A program made the translations under genes and the position numbers. Shown here in pieces: positions 21,397-32,919 of a stretch of 64,000 nucleotides of DNA. The stretch comes from Arthrinium phaeospermum (taxonomy: Eukaryota; Ascomycota; Sordariomycetes; Amphisphaeriales; Apiosporaceae). Location: positions 744,001 to 808,000 of the forward strand of contig QYRS01000007.1 of the NCBI GenBank assembly GCA_006503535.1. The letters are read 5' to 3'. The notes beneath the pieces are model-generated. The model did no database searches, was not told the origin of the DNA, and was given only the letters and a program-made list of their open reading frames with translations. Positions within the stretch are counted from its first letter, which is position 1; each line of letters begins with the position of its first letter.

Positions 21397-24300
21397 CTAA
21401 TGCCTCGAGTGGTCCCCGCCGCTTTCCTTCTGCCAGCCCTCCGAAATGCCTCGCAGGAACCCCTTGTCTTTGTCTTCACGGTGCCTCTCCCGCATGGTGC
21501 CCGGGCTCGAAGTCGACCCCATCTCGCCCTTGGACTTCTTGCTGCCGATCAGTCCAAACAGGTTCCGGGGAAGCTTCCCGTTCCGTCGGAGCGTCCCGCT
21601 CAGGTGATGCGAAAGGCTCACCTCGGAGTTGTCGGACGCCTGACGCGACGAAGAACTGTCGTGCCCGTGTCGGCCACTGCCAAACTTGAGCTCCCGGAAT
21701 AGAGAGCGCTCACGTTCACATTCCTGCTCGCTGCCCGACGAGCCCGGCGCCCGATACGGATCGTTGTCCACCCAGGCCGGCGAATGGATCTGGGACAGGC
21801 TGGCCGACTCGATGAAAGAGGACTTCTCGAGGCTTTCGACGAAATCGTCTGTCATGATGGACTGCTCCTCGGCAGCTCGGAGAGCCTCGATTTTGCTCAA
21901 GCACTCGTCGGATCGCTTCTGAAGCATGACACAGATCTCGTGGAACTCGGCCAGTTCCCCTTCGAATATGTTGCTCTCAGCGTCAGTGGGGTGATGCGAC
22001 TCCAGCCACAGCTTGACCAATGCAGAGAAGTTCCGGGGGTGGTCAATGAGGTATGGCAGAGCTGGGAACCCTTCTCTCGCAATCGGAGACAGGCGCCCGA
22101 GGATAGTGACCGGGGCCATGTAGGTGGCGGGGAGCGATGCCGTGGCAGCACGCTCGGTGGGAATATAACAGATTGCGTCGATGAACTCCTTGAACGGCTG
22201 TCGTTGGGTGTTCAGAAACTTGTTCATCGGCTCCATCCAGCCCTCTTTCCGCCCGAACGTGGAAAGATTACCCAGAGCCTGCAACCCCTTGGCCACGAGG
22301 GTCAGCGTGCGCTGGGCTCGGTGCCTCGGATTGTCCCGGAGAAGTCCAAAGAGTTTGGGATTCAGAATGGCTGGGCAGATGAAGCGCAGAAAGAGAAAGC
22401 CCGATACACTGGTATAGGTGACAGTCCGCAGAAAGTCCCCGTAGCGATCCTCGGCTACGGCCCGGACGTATTTCAAGATTTGCCGTAGCTCGGCAGGCAG
22501 TCTGTTTGCCGATTCCGCAATGCACTCCCACACCTCTGTAGTGATCTGCGTCAGCTGCGCCCAATGCTGGTCGAGGTCATCGCCATGTTGTATCCGGCTA
22601 GGATCTACTTCGCAGTCGGGGTTGATCTCGTTGATCTCGAATATCTTGTCGCTCAGTACATCTTCCAGATATTCCTTGCCAAGGCGGCGCATGTGAAATT
22701 CCAAGGCCTGGGTCAGAAGCGAGTTGCCACGGAAAAGGAGGTTGGCTTCACCAGCAAGCGTCTTGCCCATATCCCGGACGAGAGCTTCTCGGTCGCTCGC
22801 GGAGCCTGTCGACTCGTTTGATTTCATGCGGCGGCTGAAGCGCATCTTCTTCATGCTGTTCTGGCCACCGACGCCGTCGATTTCTTCTTCCACCAGAGCC
22901 AGAAGCCATTCGACAGAGCTATTGGAGACCTGGAAGATGTTGAGAAAGATCTCGGCCAGTCGGCGCAACTGTTGGGGCATGGCCGCAGCAATCTGGCCCG
23001 TCAAGCCGACGCTGAACTTGTGGAGCAGAGCCGACAACGGTTTGTAGTCTTTGGCCATCAGAACCACCAATTCGTCGTGGTTGACTTTGACAAACATAGT
23101 ACCGATCGACTCGTTTTTCTCGTCATGTATGGGCAACCACTGCTCGTGGTCCTTTGCGCGATCTAGCTTGTCCAATGATATGTCGACAGCTCCGCACATG
23201 ACCTCGGTGAGATTGCCCGTCTTTGGGAGTCCCAAGGATGCCTGAAGCTGGTGACTGAAGCTCTCCAGATTACCATCGACGCGCTTAAGGACCACTGACA
23301 GGTATGGCAGCGCCGACGACAGCTCCGTGAACTGAACAGCTTCTCTCCAGAACGGATTCTTGGTATCCGGCTGCGTCGTAGTCCGTGCCCGAACCTCACC
23401 GTCCAGGATGACTTCTGCTAGATAATTGCCAACAAGGGCGTCCCGATCTTGCCGTGCTTGTCGCTCGGTCAATTCTGGCGGTGTCACTGGTTTCTTCAGC
23501 TTGGCCTCGGTAACCCTCACTTGGATCGTCTTTTCCAGCCTAAACATCTGCCCATCGAATTCGTTCTCGAAATCGGTTATCTCCACCGCCCCTTGGGTGT
23601 CCGCCTCCAATCCATACAGGTCAGGCACCGCAAATGCCCTGAGCAGAACGAACCAGACCTCGAACAGCACTCTCGTGTCCAGTGCTATATATACTGGTCT
23701 GAAGATTGAGAGCTGTTTGGATGTGGCGGAGTAGATGGGGAAGATTGCTATGCAATAATCCTCGTCAAGAACGGATTTGTCGAGTTGTTGCACAGCGCAG
23801 CGAGACAGCTGTGAGAGCTCGATGATGGATAAGACGGAAACGTCGTTTTCTGTCATCAGCTTGAACTCGCCGTTATCTTGAAGTATGCAAGACACCCTCC
23901 TCCAAGCCGTGGCAGAACCTCGCAGGTCTCGGGTCGAAGGCCTCTTCACAATCGATCGCGGCGAGGTGGCGACTCCCTTGTCCCATAACATGACCTTTCC
24001 GACCTTGATGATGGCGGCGTCTTTCGAGGTGGCGGAACCGGGTGTAGCTGAGCCCCGGCGTCTCATCTCTGGCCGCCCGGCAGCAGCTGATGGTGAGCTG
24101 GTGCCCCGGCCATTCGGGAAGCGAACGCCACTTGGCCGAACTTGCTGCCAGCAAAGCAGCGCGGCTAGCCAGAAATCCACTTCGGCCGACACGACAGGCT
24201 TGAGTAACAGCTCGACACCCATTTTCTGGCTCGACAGCTCCAGGCATTTGCCTGTCCCATCAGGCGCATCGACAGGAAGAACTCGGCAGCCGCGGAGATC

Positions 24301-25458
24301 GCCGACGATGGGAAGATGGAAGGGCCCATTCTGACCTGGATCAAATAACAGGCTACCTCGCTCCTCATCTATATAACAGACGCCAGCGTGCCACGGACCG
24401 CTGGCTTCGCTCTGATATTCCACTTGGCCTTTCATCCGACCGCACAATGTCTTCATTAACAATAAAACCTTATTTGCATCGTCTGTGGGTATTGGAAGCG
24501 GCAGAGAGTCCACGGAAGGCGGCGGCGAAATAAGAGGCGAAGTAGGGCGTGACGAAGCACGCTTGACCAGGCGCTTGTTTACCGATCTCTTGTCTTTGCC
24601 GGAAATCGAAATTTTGAGGTCTGCTGGCGATCGTATTGGCGCGATGGATGGATACCCTACCGACTCCAAGGACGCCGCCGCTGGACGACCTTCAGGCTCA
24701 ACAATTGCCGTGGACCCTGACGATGAGGAAAACGAGCCCACGCGGTGTCGGTTGTCGGGTGAGGGGGCGTTCGCCTGCTGGCGTACCGCGAGCGACCCAT
24801 CCATGGTATGCGTGCGGGGCCGGACCGCGGATTTTGACTGCGTGGGAGGGCTCGCTTCCGAGTCGTCGTAGGATTCGCCAAAGGCATCATTGAATACGAT
24901 TCCCTGGCGCCTGCTCTCTCCGCCAGGTATAGATCTGGGAGAAGTTTGGGGGGATGTGGTGCCGTAACCCCGGGAACCCTGTGATGCCTGGACTGCCGCA
25001 GTGTCCAGGTTCACAGCATGGCCATTCTTCTCTGCGGGCTCTGGTGTAACCGTTCGGATGGTATTCTGCGCGTGAACAGTGGGTATGAAACTGGAGCCGT
25101 GCATAGTGTTACTTCTTTCCCTTTCCCTGTCCCCTTCCCTTTCCCTTTCCCGCTCCCGTTCCCTCCCTGTATCGTTGCTGGCTCGCGCTGAGTTGGGGGA
25201 AGCTTGCGACCTCTCTGTCGCCGCCGCCGCCGGCGATGCTGCTCCTGGGAAAGGCGGTCTGCTACCATCTTGGTTGTTGTTGCTGCTGTTGCTGCTACTG
25301 CTGCTGTTGTCGGCAACAACCGCGCCGCCGCCGTTGTGTGTTCGTCCGTCCATTCCCGGAGGAAGGAGGCTTCTCATAATAATCCCGTTGTCGGCCTGAA
25401 AGTTTGCACCAGCAATCGAGGTGGATGGTGTGCATTGGGCGCGCTCGCAGACTTGCAT
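21397..25458 (-). CDS. BUD2: Bud2-type RasGAP (inhibitory regulator of Rsr1/Bud1)
   Basis: Intronless, 1353 aa from the first ATG; an ATG at 25377 (MRSLLPPGMDG) would give 1326 aa. Residues 1-320 are disordered, with an Arg/Glu repeat. A PH-like region spans about 330-620. A C2 domain lies near 640-790 (AEVILDGEVRARTTTQPD, KNPFWREAVQF). The RasGAP domain runs about 860-1150 and has the arginine finger in LLFRGNS (Arg910), followed by LLTQALEFHMRRLGKEYLED, and the signature FLRFICPAILNPKLFGLLRD near 1020-1040. The tail is basic and Ser-rich. The order PH-like, C2, RasGAP fits Bud2/Cla2 rather than Ira or neurofibromin, which are more than twice as long. It should stimulate GTP hydrolysis by the Rsr1/Bud1 GTPase at sites of polarity. 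Axl2, which acts in the same pathway in yeast, is encoded 12 kb away. Confidence 0.9.
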   Translation of the reverse strand: MQVCERAQCTPSTSIAGANFQADNGIIMRSLLPPGMDGRTHNGGGAVVADNSSSSSNSSNNNQDGSRPPFPGAASPAAAATERSQASPNSARASNDTGREREREREREGDRERERSNTMHGSSFIPTVHAQNTIRTVTPEPAEKNGHAVNLDTAAVQASQGSRGYGTTSPQTSPRSIPGGESRRQGIVFNDAFGESYDDSEASPPTQSKSAVRPRTHTMDGSLAVRQQANAPSPDNRHRVGSFSSSSGSTAIVEPEGRPAAASLESVGYPSIAPIRSPADLKISISGKDKRSVNKRLVKRASSRPTSPLISPPPSVDSLPLPIPTDDANKVLLLMKTLCGRMKGQVEYQSEASGPWHAGVCYIDEERGSLLFDPGQNGPFHLPIVGDLRGCRVLPVDAPDGTGKCLELSSQKMGVELLLKPVVSAEVDFWLAALLCWQQVRPSGVRFPNGRGTSSPSAAAGRPEMRRRGSATPGSATSKDAAIIKVGKVMLWDKGVATSPRSIVKRPSTRDLRGSATAWRRVSCILQDNGEFKLMTENDVSVLSIIELSQLSRCAVQQLDKSVLDEDYCIAIFPIYSATSKQLSIFRPVYIALDTRVLFEVWFVLLRAFAVPDLYGLEADTQGAVEITDFENEFDGQMFRLEKTIQVRVTEAKLKKPVTPPELTERQARQDRDALVGNYLAEVILDGEVRARTTTQPDTKNPFWREAVQFTELSSALPYLSVVLKRVDGNLESFSHQLQASLGLPKTGNLTEVMCGAVDISLDKLDRAKDHEQWLPIHDEKNESIGTMFVKVNHDELVVLMAKDYKPLSALLHKFSVGLTGQIAAAMPQQLRRLAEIFLNIFQVSNSSVEWLLALVEEEIDGVGGQNSMKKMRFSRRMKSNESTGSASDREALVRDMGKTLAGEANLLFRGNSLLTQALEFHMRRLGKEYLEDVLSDKIFEINEINPDCEVDPSRIQHGDDLDQHWAQLTQITTEVWECIAESANRLPAELRQILKYVRAVAEDRYGDFLRTVTYTSVSGFLFLRFICPAILNPKLFGLLRDNPRHRAQRTLTLVAKGLQALGNLSTFGRKEGWMEPMNKFLNTQRQPFKEFIDAICYIPTERAATASLPATYMAPVTILGRLSPIAREGFPALPYLIDHPRNFSALVKLWLESHHPTDAESNIFEGELAEFHEICVMLQKRSDECLSKIEALRAAEEQSIMTDDFVESLEKSSFIESASLSQIHSPAWVDNDPYRAPGSSGSEQECERERSLFRELKFGSGRHGHDSSSSRQASDNSEVSLSHHLSGTLRRNGKLPRNLFGLIGSKKSKGEMGSTSSPGTMRERHREDKDKGFLRGISEGWQKESGGDHSRH
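25116..25168. repeat. Purine/pyrimidine simple repeat inside BUD2
   Basis: Nearly perfect CCCTTT/CCCGTT-type hexamer units on the plus strand. Read on the minus strand they encode an alternating Arg-Glu run near residues 97-115 of the RasGAP. Such an array can change length by slippage without frameshift. Confidence 0.85.
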
Positions 25459-28400
25459 GCGACCAAAGGGCCAGGAGACGGTGGAGGCTTATGTCGTGCT
25501 CGCAATTGCATGTAGACAGGTTTTCGGTAGGAATATGTACGGAGTGTGTATCGTATGTGTGTATGTATGTGTGTATGTATGGTCGTTCAGCTTCTATTGG
25601 CGATATTGTTCTGGGGGAAGTAAGATCGGCAATGCGGTTCGTTTCGAGTGCTGCATGCGTCGGCGCCGGGTCATAAGTCGTAGCCAGATCTCTTGCGTGC
25701 GGTATTCTCTAAAACAGGCCGGTCCCATCGAGGGTTTATCATTCTAGAGCGCCGGCGGGATGGGGGTGCAGCGATGTTGTCCTGTCGGTCAATGATGGTC
25801 TGCTTGCGTTTTTCTGGGGCCGGTTCCCTCGATCCGTAGAGCGGCGCTTTCTAGGGACAAAAGGGATCGAGACGTGTTCCAGAAGAAAAATCAGCATCTG
25901 GGGGTATATCCGATGCAATTATCAATATCTTGGGCTGTACAGTATATTGCTACTGGTCATTGGCCATCCCAGTCCGACATTCCGGCATGGAGAGAATAAT
26001 CAAACGGCAGCGCCGGTACTCAAAAGTGGACGTATGACAAGCGTGCAAGATGGTCGGTGGAAGAGCGAAGGGTATGCCTGTCTCGACGGAGAAGCGGATT
26101 GGTTGTTGGGCTAGGTTAGAGCAAGAGATTAATAGAGGAGGTGGTCGTCGTGCGCGCGCGGGGGGGCCACCCTGAGTACAGGCCCAGTCGTTCGATCCTA
26201 TTCGTTTGTTGGGCGACAGAGTATGTAGCAATTGGTAATGGGGTGTATGTACAGGACGGGATTGCAGGAGGAGGAGCGCTGCAATCTATGTATCTACTTT
26301 TTCCTTTTCTTCCATGCAGATACCAGACAGGGACAGGCGCATTGCAAGCAAGATGCTGCTGGATGCCCAGCCTTCGCGGGCTGCTCCGACTCGACTTCTC
26401 GAAAGACTGGATCCCCTCAAGTGGTCCCAATGGGCGAGACAGTAGTGTCGATTGGATGACGGCAAAAGGAACTTCGGCTTGCGGGAGAAAGGCTGCCCCT
26501 TCTTTTTTTTTCGCCCAAGTTGCCCTGCTACTGTATTGAGGCGACGAATTGGGGGTTTGGACACGCCGAAGGTGTGGGTTGCTGCACGCACTTGCTGAGT
26601 GAAGACGTTTCGTTTGGTCGCTGGGCACTGGGTAGCTGGCTAGGCCATGATTTGGTCTTGGCGGATGCCGGTAAGGGTGGAGATGGGCGACTTCTTTGTT
26701 GGTGCTTTAAGTACGTGAGGTAGGCAGGTACATGCTACATGAAATTATTGCTACAAATGAAATGGGGCAATCAAATATATTCGAATATATATGTATATAT
26801 CTACGCATCAATATGTAGCGCTGCTGTTGCTGGAGCGAGGTCACATTGCCGGGTCGATTGGAACGGGCTTGTTCTTTTTCAGGATGTCAGCTCGTCGGCG
26901 GCGGGCCGGGGTCAATCGAAATGATGGAAATGACGGACAGGCATGGGCAATCATTGGAGGCACGCATGTTACAGTTACATGCCTCCGATAGAGGGAGGAT
27001 GGGTACCTCAATCCCTACACGGACACAGACAACGCCCCTAACAATAGAATCAAAGGCTCAAGACTGAACCAACCCTCAGGAACACACCAGAGGAGAGCAA
27101 GCTTGGACAGATCGGCAGTGCCTTTCGCTGGAAATGATATGTTGTTGGTAGGGGCGTTTTGGCTCTCGGCAAGTAAACATTTGATACCATAAATAGGCTA
27201 CGAGAGTAAAGGCATTGCGTTTACACAACCTAATGTAGGTTAAAATATTTCAGTATTCCCCTGATGCTGCGAATGGTTTGGTGTTCAGCCAGTTCGCTGT
27301 GCAATATTGCTACTATTGTTTGTTTGCTCTCGTGGCAATTAGTGACTGCATGCCGTGTATGCGCGCCTATGTTGCATCAGATTGCCTATCATCTCATCTA
27401 CCTACCTAGGTACGCTTCTTTGTCATCCTTCGGTCACCACGCCTACTTGGCATGCCATGCGTAAGAGTCAGTGTGCGCAAGCAGCCCGGATGAGATCATC
27501 TATTCGGGCTTTCTTTTCCTAATCTATCAGAGAATACGAAATCGGAACTGCCAGGACCAATAAGCTCTGGGCTAGAATGTCAGGATGTTACCTTGTTCGC
27601 TTGCCTCGCACCGCACGTTGGCTGTCCTCGTCCTTCTCGAACGAGCTGAGGCGCAAAGCCTTTGTTCTTTGCTTAACTTTGTGGTGCCTGCAATCCTACA
27701 TGGCTTGACAACTATTGGCTTCCATGCGGAAAAGTACCCTATGGCGCAGCAAGTATTCCCGACTATCTTGTGGTAGTCTGTTTTCTCTTCTCCCTCTTGT
27801 CCTACATGATGCGACGCCATGCCACCCCCCATCCGCCGTGGTTTTGTAATCAACCACTCTACACGTGTAATGCTACCGTAAACGTGACCCTCGTGGGCCT
27901 AGTCGCTCTGCTCGGGATTGGGCCCAACGGTCAACCTTGTCCCCCAATAATGTCGGGTCGGTTCCACCTCCAAATTGAGAGACTGACAATTCAATTCTCC
28001 GAGGCCCAGGTCCAAGGTATAGGGATCCACCATCATCTCGAGGAAACACTGACACCGACAAATGCCGTTTGCCATCTGGGATTTTCGCTTGCTCCGTGCA
28101 TGTGTCCCTGGGCGAGATGAAGCTCTGCGGAATCCAAACAAAACTGACCAATGTCCTGGGATAGGCTGGCTATACACGGACTAGACGGAGATGAGAGACG
28201 AAACAGAACCAGCTGCTTAGTGCTCCGGTCCAGGATCAATGGGCTGACTCCTTTCTCCAAGTCCTCACTCACTCGCACGGCAGGGCCAACAAGAGTTTAG
28301 GAGGTATACTTCATCCTACGGACTTTCAGCTCCTACTTTTCAGCCCAGTCAGAACCCACACTACAGACTACCGGTTCATACTTAGGGGTCGTATGAAGAA

Positions 28401-31400
28401 CGTCCCCAAAGGAGTCCGACTTCGACTTGTTCAAGGTCCCAATCAAAGGATGGCAGAGCCTGGTGCCTGGACGGATTGTGCATTATGGTATTGTAGGCAA
28501 AGTGGCCTCTGAATGGATTTGAAGGAAAATGTCACTGCAGGCAGGCACGCATGGACTCGAAGCAGTTGTTGAGCGAGGCATTGATCTTGTCAGAAGCCTC
28601 TCAGCTTTGTCATATATCAGTCTCGCTGCCTTTCGTCCCATGTGTTTCGTCCACCAGGCATCAGGTCCCCCCTCCGATCACCACTCGACCTCGATCGGCC
28701 AAGTACTCTCCCAAAAAGGAAATATGCATTTGTTGCATGCACGAACATGGGGGGCTTGCAAGCCTGGCTGGACCCGTATCGTTGTCGGTACCCCCCCTGG
28801 TCAAGGGGGTGAATGCCCTGCCTCTCTGCCCTGCCTGCTGCTTATGTATGCAGGTGCAGCGACCCATCATCTCACGCTCGCGACAAGCGGGAAAAGAAAG
28901 AGAGAGAAAAGTCCCAACCGGGGATTTCAGTTCCCTTGGCACTGCCCCGATAATGCGAACCAGGGGGCAAAAAGAACTATCCGAAACAAACAATCACCCG
29001 CACATTACTCAACGTAGCAAACACATTTCGAGCCTGTCACAGATGACAGAACTCACGACTCCCGAAAAGAGAGAAACCCCGGTCGAATATGCCATAACGT
29101 GACCCAACTCGCCTGCCCTTGCCTGCATGCCTAGCCTTGATGCTGACCACCAATTCGGTATGCCGGCTGTGTGCGTTCCTCGTCCCCCTGCAGCAACGCG
29201 GCGTCCGATTCGTTGGCCGTGCGTGAACCTGCGTTGCTTGCCAGGCCCCAGTCCCAATGGTGCCAGGAATTTGGTAATCGCTTACCCAAAGACTATACGC
29301 CACGCCGATCCCCCAATGTCTGCTTGCTCCCCTATGTAGGGGGGGTTTGCGCCCAGGGATCGTGAGCTTCTCCGTCCGTCGGCAGTTCTGTCCCGATGAC
29401 TGATACACGGACGCACTGCCTTTTCGGCGAGGCAATGCCATGCTTTGCAGTCAGGTCAGGCACACCGTCATAGATATGAGGGATGCTCCCTGCAAATCGG
29501 AGCACGTCCAACCTATGTGATTGGTTCAGTTACCCTCGACTAGCTCTGATAGCGACAGCATCTGCAATTATGTGACAAAACTCCCGTCATGGAAATGAGT
29601 GGTGCTGGGGTGGTACTTCTCACGTCCCCTTCTTCGTATTGCTTGGCTCTCCTCCGGACAAACAGGTGTACCGACTGCGGAGGTATGGACTCGGGAATAT
29701 CTTTTGCAAGTCTTGATCACTTTGTAGCTTGGCCTACCCATCATGCAGGTGGCCGAATCACACTTTGATCTAGCCGAGATGAGAGGCTCTGCCCGGTTCC
29801 TGTGCCTGGCGCTCCATGGAAGCCAGCCATGCGTTTACCTCGTAGTGTTCAGTTCCCGTGGCATGACGTGTATGTAGACAATGGGATGTGTCGGCCATGT
29901 CGCCGTACTTTGGCTTGAGTACGGTCGAAAAGAAGTAACATATATACAGTCGAATGTAGAGGGTAAAACTGCAATACTGGTATTAAATCCTAGCTCGTGG
30001 CACTATAAGGTGGGCTGTACCCTACGTGCCTGCAAGCACTATGACCATTGAGATCGAAGTTGTTGAATACTTGCTTGCTCACTACAGGTCTAAACGAAGG
30101 GGCGTTCTCCAGTACATTGGCAATCATGTCCGTACATGTCCTCGTGCAACCAACTCAAAGGCACCGTGGGTGAACTGACTTGCCGGCCATCGTCATTTTC
30201 AAGTGCCAAACAACCCTTATCATGTATCCCCTATTCACAAGCGCAGTCTTTGTATGTATACGAGGGGGGTTTTGCCTACATCTAGAGATTGACTCCCAAC
30301 AAAATATGCGTCTGTCAATCTGGGGCTGAAATCCCATATCAGCGTGCTATTTTACACTCAAATTGTGAACTATTGATTGGGTGTAGTAGTCTTGGGATTG
30401 GCCACCTCTGTACGGCATGTTACCTCTGAAAAACACTAATCCAGTAAGACATTTGGCCATCTGTGATGAGGCTGATATCTATGGCCGACGGCTGGGCATC
30501 ACACGTTCGGCTGAGACAGCAACTGGTTTCGTACCGGTTGATGAACGAAGGGGGAGGGATAAGAGACTTATAAATTGATCTGGTTTGACATCTAACCTTG
30601 TGTATGTGAATAAGGGCTGTTTCTTGAGAGAAAAGTTATATGGTTACCATGCGCAAGATAGGAGTAGGCAAACCCGATCTATGCCCTCTCTCCTGGCTAT
30701 TGGCAAATTGACTTCCCTTCTCTTCACGGATAGCTACAATACGCTTACTTGTACATCCTTTTCAACAACAAATACACGATGTCTCTTCTCACAACCCCTG
30801 AGAAAACAAGGAGTCAATGAAACGAATTCCAAAATTCACCACATGGATATAAGACAACTAGTGCCATATGCCATTGATAACCCCTGTGTCTATCCCCACC
30901 GCCAAGTAGGAACACTATCGTCGTAACCAAAGCAGTCCTTACCTCGATGACCCTGGCATGAGAGCCACGCCTGGTAACGGCAGCTTGGGTTTCAGAGTGG
31001 TGGTAGACTGAGCTGCAGTAGATATCTTGAGTAAGACACCAGACCAGAGCTCGACACCACAACTCGCCCGCCTGGTCGAAATCCTAGGAGAAATACATCA
31101 CATGGCTTTGTCTATCGCTGCCTCGATGCTTATCTGGATGAGCAATCATCATCTGTATCATGGCGTCGTAGTGCAGGTTCGTCACTTAGAGAGACCGCGT
31201 GCGTAATGCAGGGGCAACATCAACAATGAAATGCATATACAACTTCTCCTTTCCGAGTTCAGTTGCACTATTCCTAATGTATATGTGCCCACAAACCACC
31301 CTAAGAACATTGGATACCTAATCGTTTCCTTGACCAAACCCGAACATCGCTTTCTCTTTCAGTTGAACGCTCAATGGGGAATATATTCGAAAAATAAAAA

Positions 31401-31851
31401 CTGAAGCCAACCAGACAAGACCATTTCCTAGGTCGTCTTTCTCCCGTCGCTCTCCCTGTCTCCCCTGGTCACGTAAACGCGTGTATGAATAGAAAAACGC
31501 CAGAAGGCCCCCACGGCATGGCTGACTTGGTGCAAGAGTATACTTCCCAGTCCCAAGACCGTCAGACTTCAGCCGTCCATAGGTATTCATGATACTACCA
31601 ATGAGCCGTAGGATGCCTACCCTCGCCCGCACCAAAAACTGCACCCTCTTCTCCCGCCTTCCGCTATCGAAACGGCAGATATCCATGATGCAAGTACTTC
31701 CAAGAACCTCGCAAACGCGAGCAAGCTGTGGTCCGTGATGTTTAAGAACCCACGAACCAAATCTCAATGTCCAATGACGTTACAACGCCGTAAGACTTCC
31801 TCTCCAGGATCCAGGACTCAGCGAAGGACTCCCGTATGATCGTGCCCGTAT
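25459..31851. other. Large gene-poor region, 6.4 kb
   Basis: No family-like protein, tRNA fold or transposon end was recognised. Several overlapping frames occur at 28529-29102 in three frames at once, which suggests chance. A GT/AT microsatellite lies at 25553-25581 and AT repeats at 26774-26801. The first part probably carries BUD2 promoter and leader. The stretch 31318-31767 next to the hypothetical gene is likely its 3' region. A ACCTACCTAGGTAC motif lies at 27400-27413. Confidence 0.45.
25553..25581. repeat. GTAT/GTGT microsatellite
   Basis: Units GTAT and GTGT alternate for about 29 bases, roughly 100 bases upstream of the BUD2 start. The position is probably in the promoter or leader. 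Confidence 0.85.
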
Positions 31852-32919
31852 CTAACGGGATGGGCCATCAATGGGGCTGATGGGGGGACTGCGGGCATTG
31901 CTCAAGTCTGTGCTACCAGTACGCCTCAAAGCCTGGGACATGGTCTCGATATTCAGATCGGTACTAGTTGTGGCACCGAGAGTATGGGCACCGGATGAAG
32001 GACTGCTCAGAGGCTTTCTGCTCGGTGACATATCCAGCCCCTTGATCGAGCCGGATTTGCTGGTAGGCGGTGACGTCTCGGCATGGGAAGAAATGGGGGA
32101 TCTGATGGGCGAGGGGGAGCGGTTGATTCCGGCCGACGAAAGAGAGGTCAGACCAGGAATTCGCATCGACTCTCGGCTACTAGCGGCTACGTTGTTGCCT
32201 CCCTGCTCTGCCTGCACGACATCTGCGAAAGAGATAAAGCTCAGGCGGCGTATGTCGGTAGAGTCCAGAGACCCGTAATTGGAGGCTGCCTCGTCCTTCT
32301 CAGCCAATGACTGCAACTCGTCAACCCAAGAAGTGCTCTGCGTCTCGTAAGGGCCTGTTCCTGTTACGGCGACGGCAGCAGGCTGATGCGAGGCGTGTGT
32401 GACAATCTCGACACTGTCGGGGTTAAGGTGATCATCTGTGATGGCTTCCGAGGTCGCATCAAGCGCGGGGGGAATGTGATTCTCCACTTGAATATGCGAG
32501 GGAATGGCCGGTGAGTTTGGCATGGCGACCGAGCTCTCTTGTACGTCCCGCTCGAAGATCTGAGATGTCGCAGGCGAGGATAACCGGGAAGACGAGGACA
32601 TACCCCGGCCGGGGGAAGAGGGTGCTCTGTGCGATGCATCCATTGGAATAGGAGATGTGGTCGCCGACCGAGCCGAGGACAGATCCCCGCCGGGTGGAGG
32701 ACTTGGGAGGCTTGCCTCTGCTTTCGAAGCCGCCTTGGCACCAGCAGTTGCCTTATCGTCCGTCTTCTTCTTGCCGAACCCAAAGAGACTTCGCTTCTTC
32801 TTGGTGGCGGGTTCGCTCTTGGCCGAGTCGCGTTGGACAACCGGTTCGTTGAGAGTTGGAGGGGCCATTGAGCCCTGGACAGGGCTCTTCTGTATTTCGG
32901 GTGCTGGAGCAAGACTCAT
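31852..32919 (-). CDS. Disordered hypothetical protein, 355 aa
   Basis: I do not recognise a domain. The single frame starts at the ATG of MSLAPAPEIQ; codons further upstream are open but lack an ATG. The protein is rich in Ser, Pro, Ala and Thr. A basic patch KKKRSLFGFGKKKTDDK lies near residues 38-54 and could act in nuclear import or membrane binding. The only segment that looks folded is about residues 200-240 (TSWVDELQSLAEKDEAASNY, then DIRRLSFISFADVVQAEQ), a probable amphipathic helix pair. Several SP and RSPS sites suggest phosphorylation. I believe similar short conserved blocks exist in other Sordariomycete hypothetical proteins, but this is memory, not a search. It sits alone, with large non-coding spaces on both sides. 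Confidence 0.65.
   Translation of the reverse strand: MSLAPAPEIQKSPVQGSMAPPTLNEPVVQRDSAKSEPATKKKRSLFGFGKKKTDDKATAGAKAASKAEASLPSPPPGGDLSSARSATTSPIPMDASHRAPSSPGRGMSSSSRLSSPATSQIFERDVQESSVAMPNSPAIPSHIQVENHIPPALDATSEAITDDHLNPDSVEIVTHASHQPAAVAVTGTGPYETQSTSWVDELQSLAEKDEAASNYGSLDSTDIRRLSFISFADVVQAEQGGNNVAASSRESMRIPGLTSLSSAGINRSPSPIRSPISSHAETSPPTSKSGSIKGLDMSPSRKPLSSPSSGAHTLGATTSTDLNIETMSQALRRTGSTDLSNARSPPISPIDGPSR

Noticed and set aside
28789..28811. Hairpin-like ACCCCC...GGGGGT
   Set aside because: Six-base arms with an isolated position; no T-run or neighbouring gene gives it a role.
28529..29102. Two long plus-strand frames with true ATG and one minus-strand frame
   Set aside because: Three frames are open at once and none has domain-like composition or splice support; chance openness is the simpler reading.
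31318..31767. 149-codon minus-strand frame beside the 355-residue protein gene
   Set aside because: Starts at TTG, has no recognisable content and sits where the neighbouring 3' untranslated region should be.
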